DNA from: JBBRRP01 sp964609655 | GTDB lineage: Bacteria; Myxococcota_A; Polyangia; Polyangiales; Polyangiaceae | NCBI GenBank assembly: GCA_964609655.1 | Contig: CAZSUA010000125.1 | Location: forward strand, 1 to 14,768 | Direction of reading: 5' to 3' | DNA: 14,768 nt | Shown: in pieces, positions 1 to 7,700 of the stretch | Numbering within the stretch: position 1 is the first letter of the stretch | Layout: each line of letters opens with the position of its first letter | Translations under genes and position numbers: made by a program | Notes under the pieces: generated by a model | Seen by the model: only the letters and a program-made list of their open reading frames with translations | Database searches by the model: none | What the model was told of the DNA's origin: nothing

Positions 1-225
1 GTGATGCCGCGCCTGTAACTCGAGATCGATTTGAGTCCCATCCGCCAGTCTCGCTTGTTTGTTTACCTCCAGAACCAGAATGAACTCGATGACATCGCGA
101 CCGTCGGTGTCTTTTTCTATGCGGTAAAAGTCGCGGTACGCCCGACTCAAGCGAAACGAGAACTGCCCTTTGCGTGCGCCTCGCAATGCTTCATCGTTGT
201 AACCTGGGATCTGCCAATTGTCCCC
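1..225 (-). pseudogene. RelE/ParE-like toxin fragment, runs off the left edge
   Basis: Reading the minus strand in the frame whose codons end at multiples of 3 gives an open stretch with WQIPGYNDEALRG (about 216 down to 178), then GQFSFRLSRAYRDFYRI and finally a VIEFILVLEVNK-like strand (VNK at 58-66). The order PGYxDE, then G-x-x-S-x-RLSxxYR-x-xYRI, then EFxxVxEVNK is what I recall from RelE-superfamily mRNA-interferase toxins of type II toxin-antitoxin pairs; this was recognised by eye, with no alignment. The frame stays open upstream into the neighbouring DUF4143 relic, but I find no ATG or GTG there and the usual N-terminal half is not visible, so the 5' part looks lost. The frame also continues past VNK to base 1 without the expected stop, so the 3' end is unresolved. 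No antitoxin gene is visible. A real gene with a distant start is possible but less likely. Confidence 0.42.
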
Positions 226-254
226 TCGGCGGACCCGAGGTCGCCCAAAAACGG

Positions 255-683
255 TTAGCTCAAGATCCGAGACGCCGCTAGCTCCGCTAGACTTCCGAGA
301 GGTAACACGTCGATGCGTGGGTCGAGGGCGTAGCGGCGCGCGCCCGGGTAGATGACGAAGAGCTTGTCTAGTTTCAAGTCTTCCAACGCCGTAGGCATCG
401 ACTTGTTGGTGCGGGGGGCGTCGCCGAACTTGAACTCGAAACCGTAGCGTTGGGTGCCGCGGACGATCAGGAGATCGAGTTCGGCGCCAGCGTGGGTTCG
501 ATAGAAGAATACCAGGCGCTTGCCCAGGTTTTCAAACCACGGTGGCAGCTGCCTGACCATGAAGGCGCCGGACAACACGTCGAGGTAGTGCCTGACGGCG
601 TTCTCTCCAACCCCCATCGACCGCGCTAGCTCGGCCGCATTCCAGATTTGCCCGTGATAGTGAGCGAGCATCGTCCAGAACCG
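255..683 (-). pseudogene. DUF4143-type ATP-binding protein relic (ATPase half missing, internal deletion)
   Basis: The readable protein begins RFWT-MLAHYHGQ just after an in-frame TGA (684-686). It continues NAAELARSMGV, LSGAFMVRQLPPWFENLGKR, THAGAELDLL and YGFEFKF, ending at TAA (255-257). These are signature stretches of the C-terminal half of AAA-type ATPases with a DUF4143 domain, proteins of unclear role that are common in bacterial genomes. Two parts are missing. The N-terminal P-loop half, normally upstream of RFWTMLAHYHGQ, is replaced by a stop and unrelated DNA. Within the domain, ENLGKRLV runs straight into FFYRTHAGAELDLL, whereas complete members normally have some tens of residues between these motifs (SPKVYxxDxGLL and the GxxWExF region). 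The deletion joint is near position 509 and keeps the frame. ATG at 669-671 could start a 138-aa product, but with no ATPase domain it is best treated as a relic. Confidence 0.75.
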
Positions 684-836
684 TCAAGTGACCGGAAAGC
701 GGCGCAAAGAGAGCTGAACCTGCGCCAAAAGGCGCGAGCGAACGACGGCCACGTGCTTGAAATTACCACCCCTATCAGTGGATTTTCAAGGATAAAGTTT
801 GCGTGGGAGGACGCTCGACATGGCGGCGGCCTATGC

Positions 837-1187
837 TCACATCCTCTGACTTCGGCAACAGTCCACGGGTGGTGCATCCCCGCAGTCGCGTGAAAGCTGC
901 ACCCGCCACGTTGCGCGTGTGCAACGCGAAGCACAGCTTGAAATCGAGAGGCCAAAGACAGGCTCTGGGGGCTTGGGTTCGCTTTCATCGCTTGCCTTGC
1001 CCGGATCGGGCGTGTCGGCGCAACAGCTAGCCAGCTCACACACGCTACAGGTGCAGAGCTTGCTTCCTCCGATGCTTTGCCCGGGCGGCCACGACGGTGG
1101 TCTATTCTCTTCGGGCACTGTGGAAGGCACGCCAGCCTGACAGGCGAAGGCGAGTGTCAAGAAGAGGTAAGGCAGACACTTGGGCAC
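837..1187 (-). CDS. Putative Cys-rich exported small protein (GTG start)
   Basis: A GTG at 1185-1187 opens a 116-residue frame ending at TGA (837-839). It starts VPKCLPYLFLTLAFAC, a short hydrophobic export-like segment ending in Cys16. The lipobox is poor (A-F-A-C rather than L-A-G-C), so lipoprotein processing is uncertain. A Pro- and Ser-rich stretch follows, then a CTCSVC and SCC cluster, an acidic and Pro-rich linker, and SC, RC, DC and DCC near the end: about twelve cysteines in all, with the mature part likely disulfide-bonded. I recognise no family. Small Cys-rich secreted proteins of this style are common in Myxococcota. It is divergent from the operon gene at 1252, leaving about 64 bp between starts. 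No good ribosome site precedes the GTG. A longer start would run into the opposite gene. It could be a chance frame; the signal-like start and the cysteine pattern are the main support. Confidence 0.4.
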   Translation of the reverse strand: MPKCLPYLFLTLAFACQAGVPSTVPEENRPPSWPPGQSIGGSKLCTCSVCELASCCADTPDPGKASDESEPKPPEPVFGLSISSCASRCTRATWRVQLSRDCGDAPPVDCCRSQRM

Positions 1188-1251
1188 GGCTGGATTATCC
1201 CGCACTCTTCGACTACACGCACGTGGGTACCGAACGGGTGCGTCCACGCTC

Positions 1252-2175
1252 ATGTCAAGCTTCATCACAAGTCCCGATGAGATCGTACGTTGGATGGGGC
1301 TTCGCTTCCGCGTGCCGCTGGATTGGGAGATGGTTCGCCACAGCAAGAACTCAGAAAAGGGTAGCCTCGTCTTTGTTGATCGTCGCCGTGAGCGGCTCGA
1401 AGTGCATTGGCTGGATTGTCAGAACGAACCCGATGTTGAACGCATGGTCGATAACCAGCGCTCGCTAGCTCAGAAGGAAGATCCCGAGGCGCGGGTCGAG
1501 CAATTGAGGGGCCTTGGGGCCTGGCGTGCGCTTCGCATTATTTCGCGGGGTTCCGTCGTGAGCCGGGCGGTGCGCTACGACACCAAGACGAAGCGCTTGG
1601 TTGAGGTCGTGATCAGCTCGTCGGAGGCGGAGGAGGTTGGCGAGTTCTTTCAATGGTATTGTCGTCACTTCGAGGTGGAAGCCAAAGGCAGTCAAGCGCT
1701 GCGCTGGGCAGCTTTTGACATCGATGTCAGCATTCCTTCGGGTTACCGGTTGTGCGTGGCAGACATCAAGCCGTGCGATGCCGCGCTCGAATTTGAGGAA
1801 GTAGATGCAGAGGGGGAGCCCGTCTTGGCCCAAAGGGTTCGGGTTCGCCGCTTGGGCCTTGTTGATTCTTGGTTCACAGGCGACTGCCAGGGGCTGATCC
1901 GCACCCACGCGCCCAAGCTAAAATTTGGCGCCTTTTCGGAGCTGATCTATGGCGCCCACCCGGCAACAGAAGCCTCAGGCGTCTACCCGGCCCCAGTGTT
2001 CACTCGGCTTCGGGGCCGACAGGTGCGGACGCTGATCCGCCTCTGGGCTTGTGCTGCGGAAAACGCCTTGTACGAGGTCTCGTCCTCAGGCTATCGGAGA
2101 CCGCCCATTTGGCCCACCGATTTGAAGGTACACTGCCGCCCCCACGACCATGACCCGGGCCCCGGAGAAGCTTGA
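1252..2175 (+). CDS. Hypothetical protein, first gene of the transporter operon
   Basis: This 307-aa protein belongs to no family I can name. I chose ATG 1252 (MSSFITSPDE) over the in-frame ATG at 1180 because the extra 24 residues look unstructured and would overlap the opposite-strand gene. No strong ribosome site is visible. There is no signal peptide or membrane segment, so it is probably cytoplasmic. Two parts resemble each other loosely: residues 17-55 (F-R-V-P-x-D-W, then S-L-V-F-V-D and L-E-V-H-W) and residues 155-210 (F-D-I-D-V-x-I-P-x-G-Y, then A-L-E-F-E and a V-D-S-W-F motif). Each reads like a beta-rich module that starts with a 'proline then aromatic' turn, so an internal duplication is possible. 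The 3' end overlaps the PqqD-like gene by 26 bp, which ties it to the operon. It may be an accessory or regulatory partner of the transporter; that is inference from position only. Confidence 0.75.
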   Translation: MSSFITSPDEIVRWMGLRFRVPLDWEMVRHSKNSEKGSLVFVDRRRERLEVHWLDCQNEPDVERMVDNQRSLAQKEDPEARVEQLRGLGAWRALRIISRGSVVSRAVRYDTKTKRLVEVVISSSEAEEVGEFFQWYCRHFEVEAKGSQALRWAAFDIDVSIPSGYRLCVADIKPCDAALEFEEVDAEGEPVLAQRVRVRRLGLVDSWFTGDCQGLIRTHAPKLKFGAFSELIYGAHPATEASGVYPAPVFTRLRGRQVRTLIRLWACAAENALYEVSSSGYRRPPIWPTDLKVHCRPHDHDPGPGEA

Positions 2176-2530
2176 CCCCTCCCAGATGCTCGATCTGGTT
2201 CCAGCTGCCAATCGTGCGGTTCGTGCGGAGCGTCGTGGACAGACTCTGATCCTCTACGTTCCAATCCGTAAACGGTGGTGGATGAGGGGACCCTTCGGAT
2301 GGCTTCTGCCATTTCGACAGGAGAAGGGCCTCGCGCTCGACTCCCTCGGCCGCGAAGTTTGGGAAGCCTGTGATGGTCAGCGCACGATTGAGCAGATCAC
2401 GGAAGGTTTCGCTCAACGGCATCGCGTGAGGTTTCACGAAGCCAAGCTCAGTGTGGTCACCTTTCTCCGCTCATTGGTGGAGCGGCAGGTCGTGGTGCTA
2501 GTGCTCAACCAGCCCGAGGAGGCTTCGTGA
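2150..2530 (+). CDS. PqqD-like protein (RRE-type peptide-binding fold)
   Basis: A 126-aa protein whose residues 62-112 carry the PqqD-family pattern: A-L-D-S-L-G-x-x-V-W-E-x-C-D-G-x-R-T-I-x-x-I, then a helix ending F-L-R-S-L-V-E-R. PqqD folds bind peptide substrates as RiPP recognition elements for partner enzymes, classically radical-SAM enzymes. Residues 37-56 hold an extra aromatic and basic stretch (R-K-R-W-W-M-R-G-P-F-G-W) before the core. No radical-SAM enzyme or precursor peptide is visible in this window, so a binding or adaptor role for the transporter is inference. The gene overlaps the previous one by 26 bp. ATG 2186 (residue 13), 10 bp after the upstream stop, is an alternative start. 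Its stop shares GTGA with the next start. The family call is solid in pattern; the function is open. Confidence 0.75.
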   Translation: MTRAPEKLDPSQMLDLVPAANRAVRAERRGQTLILYVPIRKRWWMRGPFGWLLPFRQEKGLALDSLGREVWEACDGQRTIEQITEGFAQRHRVRFHEAKLSVVTFLRSLVERQVVVLVLNQPEEAS

Positions 2531-3996
2531 AAGCCATTATTGCCCAGCGCCAAGTCGCTCTAGGTCCCGCGCGCGGCATTCAGTTGGCGCTTTCTGGGAT
2601 GTCGTATCGTATGTTCCGTTCGGCTGTAACGATCGCTATCTTGGCGCTCGCCACGGCCTTTCTGGTGCATATGCTGGTTTACGGGCTGTTGGCGGGCCAA
2701 ACCGAACGCAACGCGTACACCGAGCTTTCGCGTCTCCGCGGTTTTGGTGAACAGATCACTCGTCTGGCGCGCGCTGATTCCCCGGCGAAGATCGTCTCAA
2801 CACTGGCTTTGGGTCAACCCGCGCGTCTCGCGGAGTATCAGCGCTGGGCCAAGCGTGATGTCGGTGAATTTGCACGGGGCAAAGCGGTAGCCGAGCGGCT
2901 TGCCAGGGTTCGCGAATCCTTGACGGAGCTGCCGCCCACGGCACAAGCGGTCTTGATTGGAGATCTAACACCGGATGAGCTGCTTGAAAGCCTTCGGGAA
3001 CCTGCGGCGCTTGCTCGATTCAACAAGAAGCTCGCCGAGCTCCAACTGGGCAGCGCGGCGATCAATCAGCCCGAGCTCGTTCAGCTCGTGACCTCAGAGA
3101 TGGAGAAGCTTCAGCAGCTGACCACGGCGATCGCGACAGGCCACGAAGAAGCGGTCCGAGGGTTCTCACAGCACTTCCCTAACCGCACGGCTGAGGTGGT
3201 CGCGGCCGAGCCTCCAGCGGATTTTGGAAACACCTTGAGCTCGCTTGGATATTCACAGAACGGCAACCTCGCCGAGCTTTCTGAGTTTGCGAGAAACGCC
3301 CGGGATGAGCGCAAGATTTCGGAGCTTTTGCTCGAAGCGGATGTGCGAAGCAGTGTAGCCCGCGAACTCAATCTGTTGCCCAAAGACGTGGACCTGCCAA
3401 CCACGCTCGCCTACTCGCAGGATGCAGAGCATGCCGTTTGGCTCTCAGGAGTTTTGGCGCAGGTGAATGCTCCCAAGCACCTCAACGGTCCCCGGATCCA
3501 AGCGATAGCTGAGGTGTTCAAGCATCGCGCACGGTTGGAAGAAATCCTTGGGGATCGTGTGCCAAGTGCGGAGGGCGGATTTCTGGGCTTGCCCGAACGC
3601 CTTCGTTGGCTTGTGCTGCTGTCGTTTTTGGTGTGTGTGGTAGGCGTCGCGAACGCGATGCTGATGAGCGTCACGGAGCGCTTCACTGAAATAGCAACCA
3701 TCAAGTGCCTCGGGGCCATGGATGGCTTCGTGATGATGCTGTTCGTCTTTGAGGCAGCGATACAGGGCGTGATCGGCGGAGTTGTCGGGCTAGTTTTGGG
3801 GCTCGTGTTGGCAGCCTTGCGCGGTGCAGCGGAGTACGGCGGTCTGTTCTTTTCAATTGGTGGAATCGGCGGAGAGCTCCTGCTCGGAATGTTGTTCTCA
3901 TTCGTCGTCGGCGTTCTCTTGGCTGCTTTGGCGGCGGTGGGGCCATCGTGGGTTGCTGCCCGACTTTCACCGATGGAAGCCATGCGGGTCGAGTGA
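2527..3996 (+). CDS. FtsX/MacB-type ABC transporter permease with a large helical extracytoplasmic domain
   Basis: A 489-aa inner-membrane permease starting at GTG 2527, which overlaps the upstream stop as GTGA. It has the four-segment FtsX layout: TM1 about 33-57 after a basic N-terminus, then TM2 about 360-383, TM3 about 400-431 and TM4 about 449-474. After TM2 it carries the typical E-R-x-x-E-I-A-T-I-K-C-L-G-A coupling stretch, and it ends in the typical A-R-L-S-P-M-E-A-M-R tail. MacB/LolCE-type permeases move lipoproteins, peptides or drugs by mechanotransmission rather than through a classical channel. The domain between TM1 and TM2 is about 300 residues, rich in Leu, Ala, Glu and Arg, and looks mostly helical; I do not recognise it as the usual MacB periplasmic domain. 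Its ATPase partner is probably the next gene, which it meets in a 3-base TGATG overlap. Confidence 0.88.
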   Translation: MKAIIAQRQVALGPARGIQLALSGMSYRMFRSAVTIAILALATAFLVHMLVYGLLAGQTERNAYTELSRLRGFGEQITRLARADSPAKIVSTLALGQPARLAEYQRWAKRDVGEFARGKAVAERLARVRESLTELPPTAQAVLIGDLTPDELLESLREPAALARFNKKLAELQLGSAAINQPELVQLVTSEMEKLQQLTTAIATGHEEAVRGFSQHFPNRTAEVVAAEPPADFGNTLSSLGYSQNGNLAELSEFARNARDERKISELLLEADVRSSVARELNLLPKDVDLPTTLAYSQDAEHAVWLSGVLAQVNAPKHLNGPRIQAIAEVFKHRARLEEILGDRVPSAEGGFLGLPERLRWLVLLSFLVCVVGVANAMLMSVTERFTEIATIKCLGAMDGFVMMLFVFEAAIQGVIGGVVGLVLGLVLAALRGAAEYGGLFFSIGGIGGELLLGMLFSFVVGVLLAALAAVGPSWVAARLSPMEAMRVE

Positions 3997-4760
3997 TGAT
4001 GCCAGAAACGCAAACCAGAGAAGCCCCCAAGAAAGCGGTTATCATCCGAACCCTTGGGCTCGAAAAAAGCTACGGCATGGGTGACGCCACGACGTACGCG
4101 CTGCGCGGTGTCGCGACGACCATCTTTCGGTCCGAATTCATCGCGGTGATGGGCCCTTCGGGCTCCGGCAAGAGCACTTTCTTTAACATGATCGGCGCAC
4201 TGGATGCTCCCACACGCGGGCGCATCCTGATCGATGAGGTCGATGTTGCGCAGCTTTCGGCAGTGGAGCTGGCATTCTTGCGCTGCCAAAAAATTGGCTA
4301 CATTTTTCAGAGCTACAATTTGATTCGTTACATGACGGCGCTTGAGAATGTGACGGTTCCGATGACGTTCGCGGGAGTCGTGCCTGAGGAAGCTCGTCGT
4401 CGTGGGCTTGAGCTTCTCGATCTCGTGGGCCTAAAGGATCGCTGGGGGCATCGCCCGATCGAGATGAGCGGTGGCCAGCAGCAGCGTGTGGCGATTGCTC
4501 GGTCCATGAGCAATAACCCAAAGATCCTGTTGGCGGACGAACCCACCGCCAACCTCGACTTCAAGACAGGTCAGGATATCTTGGAAATCTTGCAGCGCAT
4601 CAATCGCGAGCGGGGCGTCACCATCGTGTGCTCCACCCATGATCATCGTTTGCTCAATGTGTGTGATCGCATCATGTGGATCCGCGATGGTCTCGTCGAA
4701 CGCGTCGAAAGTCGCGAGAATATTCGGATCAAGCTCGGCAATATCGGAGGCGAGGCGTGA
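3996..4760 (+). CDS. LolD/MacB-type ABC transporter ATP-binding protein (first copy)
   Basis: A 254-aa cytoplasmic ATPase that powers an FtsX-type permease. All nucleotide-binding motifs are intact: Walker A GPSGSGKST (53-61), Q-loop Gln105 in IFQSYNLI, signature MSGGQQQRVAIAR (157-169), Walker B ILLADEPTANLD (177-188) with catalytic Glu182, and H-loop His215 in STHDH. The signature has M in place of the usual L, which is common. I chose ATG 3996, inside the stop of the permease (TGATG); a second ATG follows at 3999. A longer frame from 3948 would add 16 residues inside the permease coding region and is unlikely. The tail after the H-loop is about 40 residues and basic. It lies between the two FtsX permease genes and could serve either or both. 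Its stop overlaps the next start as GTGA. Confidence 0.95.
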   Translation: MMPETQTREAPKKAVIIRTLGLEKSYGMGDATTYALRGVATTIFRSEFIAVMGPSGSGKSTFFNMIGALDAPTRGRILIDEVDVAQLSAVELAFLRCQKIGYIFQSYNLIRYMTALENVTVPMTFAGVVPEEARRRGLELLDLVGLKDRWGHRPIEMSGGQQQRVAIARSMSNNPKILLADEPTANLDFKTGQDILEILQRINRERGVTIVCSTHDHRLLNVCDRIMWIRDGLVERVESRENIRIKLGNIGGEA

Positions 4761-7700
4761 AGTACCGATTGTTGGGACGTGCCGGCCTTCTGCTCCTGCT
4801 AGGGCTATGTTTGTGTGTGTTGGTCGGCGCTGGAGCTGCCAATGCCGCCCGCAAGCCAGCCTCCGCATCGGCGCCGCAAGCCAACGTCCAAATCCCGGGG
4901 GGAGCACCGAGCGCTTCACCAGCGGTAAGAGCCGCAGCGTTAGGCGCTGCTGGAAGTGCCGACCCGGGTGCAGGTGCCGAGCCGGATGCCATGCTGGCTG
5001 CGGGACTGAATGGTGCGGCCGGTGCGGCCGGTGCGGCCGGTGCCGGCTCTGTTCCAGACCCGCTCACTCGCGAAGAGAACGCGTTCTTATTTGACTTGCG
5101 ACAGCTCACTTCGCATCCGCATCGGCTCTCGGGCTCCCGCAACGGGTACGAGGCTGCCGAATACATCACCGCGCAGCTCACTCGCCTTGGGCTGCAAACG
5201 TTCTTCATCGACATGCCGGTCTGGCAGATAGAGACCGAGCGCGCGGAGCTTGTCGTCGATGGCCAACGGATCGAGGTGCATGCGCTTCGCCCAAATATTT
5301 CAGCGCTTTCAGTCACTGGTCCCGAAGGGCTGAAGGGTCCCTTGCTGTATCTGGGTCGCGGGGAGCTGGCGGACTACGGGGCACGCAAGGTTGAGGGCGC
5401 GCTCGTCGTACTCGACTATGATAGTGTTGGCGCCTGGCAGCGGGCCTTCGCGTACGGCGCGCAGGCCGTGCTCTTTTGGGACAGTGGTAAGAGCGTTGCG
5501 TCGGAGCCAAGGCATTCTGGCGTTCCTGCTAACTGGGTGCGCGCGTACATTCCCGCAGGCCAAACGGGAGTGGATCTCCGAATAGATCACTCGAGCGCCC
5601 AACTGTTCATCGAATCACACTGGCGGCGGACGGAGGGGCGCAACATTGTCGCTCGCATTCCGGGATCAGCGCCCGGTTTCGCGGGTGCCGGAGGTCAAGC
5701 CGAAGCTGTAGTGCTCTCAGCGAACTACGACACATTTGGAATCGTACCGGAGCTGTCGCCAGGGGCCCGTGGAGCCGCCAACGTTGCCGCGCTGCTTCAA
5801 GCCGCGGCAACCCTGAAGCAACACCCAGCAAAGCGCGATGTGGTGCTCCTCTTTCTTGATAATCAAGCACGCTACCACCAGGGAGCCCGCGAGGTTTACG
5901 AAACGTGGATGATGGATGCCGACGAGCATGCTCGCCGCAGTGAGCAGCACCGGAAGGAACTGCTCCACGTCCGTGCGATGGATCTTTTGCTAAGCAAGAA
6001 CGGTCTGTTGTTCGACCGCGCGATCGATCCGCCGGGCGGAATCATGCCCAAAGTGTGGCTCAAGCGTGCCTTGGTGGAAGTCGCGAATTTTAAGCGCGAC
6101 GACGTGCGTAAGATGATGGAGGTGCTGCGCCTGAAAGCCGGCCGTTCCGGCGCCCTGGCTATTCGATCGCAGGTGCACGAACTGGAATTGGAAGCTTTGC
6201 GTTGGGATGAAATCCGACGGGCGCTACACCAGGGTGAGCTTGAGGGGTTTGTAAAGGAGAGAGCGCTGCTGCCGAACGGGAAAAGCTCAGGTTCGGGTGT
6301 TGCGAAGCTTTTCCAAACGCTGTTCGAGCAACTGAAGGAAGCCACCTCGCTGCGCTTTCAAAAACGGCTGAATGAGCTGACCGCGCTCGTCGAAATGGAT
6401 GAACAGCGCAGCGCGCTTAGGAAGGCGCTTTCTCCGGACGGGAAGCCACTATTCGTCGTTTTCCACGCGCAATATAACTTGTCAGATGCTGGCGGCAGCT
6501 TTGGTCCGGTCGTTGGTGATTGGACCAACGCGCTCACGCCGTGGCGGCTGCCCACGGCCGGTTCGGATGCTCCAGGCTACTACGGGAGGCTGCTCGGAGC
6601 GTTGCGGGAGGTCGCTCGTGAGCAACCCGACGAGCTGTCCCATCTCGACCCGCGCACACTCACCGATCCGTTGTTTGGCCTCTCGTTCGCGCCTGGGCCA
6701 TTCGTGACATCCAGCTCGATTGCGGGAACGTACGGCATCTACAACTTTTCCTTGATGAGCGGCTCAGATCGCCGCCCGCGCGACGGCCAACCTTCCGATA
6801 CGCTGGAAGAGCTCGCTTGGCTCAGGCTTGAGCATCAAGCTGTCGAAGCCACCGAGCTCATGCAGCGGGCGGCTAACTCTCCTGAGATCTCGCTGCCGCG
6901 CGTGCTGGCCGCCGTGAACCTGAGCCGGTACCCGACTTGGGACGCAGGTGCCCAGGCGGGAGATTACGCGGGTCTTCAGGTGAGCGGCAGCCTGGCCGAG
7001 GATCGTCCTGCGGGGGGTGCCATGATTGCGCTCTGGCCGGGGAGCTCAGGGTTTTCGACTGCAGGTGAGGCATGGTCGAGTCTCAAGGATGCCCAGGGGA
7101 TCGCAGATTTTGAGCCCCTCGCGTTGGAGGCCGTCGATCAAAACGGGCGCTTTCGTCTGCTCGGCCTGCGTAAGGATATCCACTCTGAGATCATGGTCTT
7201 CGGTAGCCAGTTCGACGGCGCGGGCCGGATTCAGGCGGTGACGACTCAAGAAGGCCAAGTGAAGCTCAACACCGAGCTGATCCGCGTGAATCTTTTCTTC
7301 GGCGATCAGTATCGCTGGATGGCGCGACGTGGCTTCGAGAGCGATCCCAAACGCTTCAAGCTTCTGAAGGCCAATTCGGATGCACCCTTCAGAGACAATC
7401 GCACGCTCTGGGGTCAGTTGGGCGATCAGTACTTTGGGTACGTGTCTGACCAGATCGTCGACCGGCGACTCAAGATTTTCCAGGTGATGGGTCCGGCAGC
7501 GCTTGGCGTGTTCAGCGATAAGGCTCCCTACGGCAACGGCCTGGATCCCAAGGATGTGTCGGGAAGTTTCTCGATCGCCAACAACACCGCGAACGATCTT
7601 TGGCAACTGAACGAGACGCGCCTAAGCCAGCTTCGGATCCGTGGCGTTACCAGCCCGGATATCGAGGTGCTGCACGGTCGAGCACTGCGCATCAAAGAGC

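Noticed and set aside
31..258. Plus-strand frame of 75 residues
   Set aside because: It is the complement of the minus-strand RelE-like frame, and its translation shows no family pattern.
1465..1908. Minus-strand frame (147 residues)
   Set aside because: It lies within the first operon gene, which has the better codon pattern and a coupled downstream gene.
3411..4289. Long minus-strand frame (292 residues), Pro/Ser/Thr-rich
   Set aside because: It lies across the FtsX permease and ATPase genes, whose motifs are intact; the translation is low-complexity and has no motif.
4729..5316. Minus-strand frame (195 residues), Ala/Pro-rich
   Set aside because: It is the reverse of the linker and first part of the peptidase-permease fusion; its composition comes from the repeat and the GC-rich linker.
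7046..7606. Minus-strand frame (186 residues)
   Set aside because: It is fully inside the fusion gene, with no start signal and no recognisable domain.
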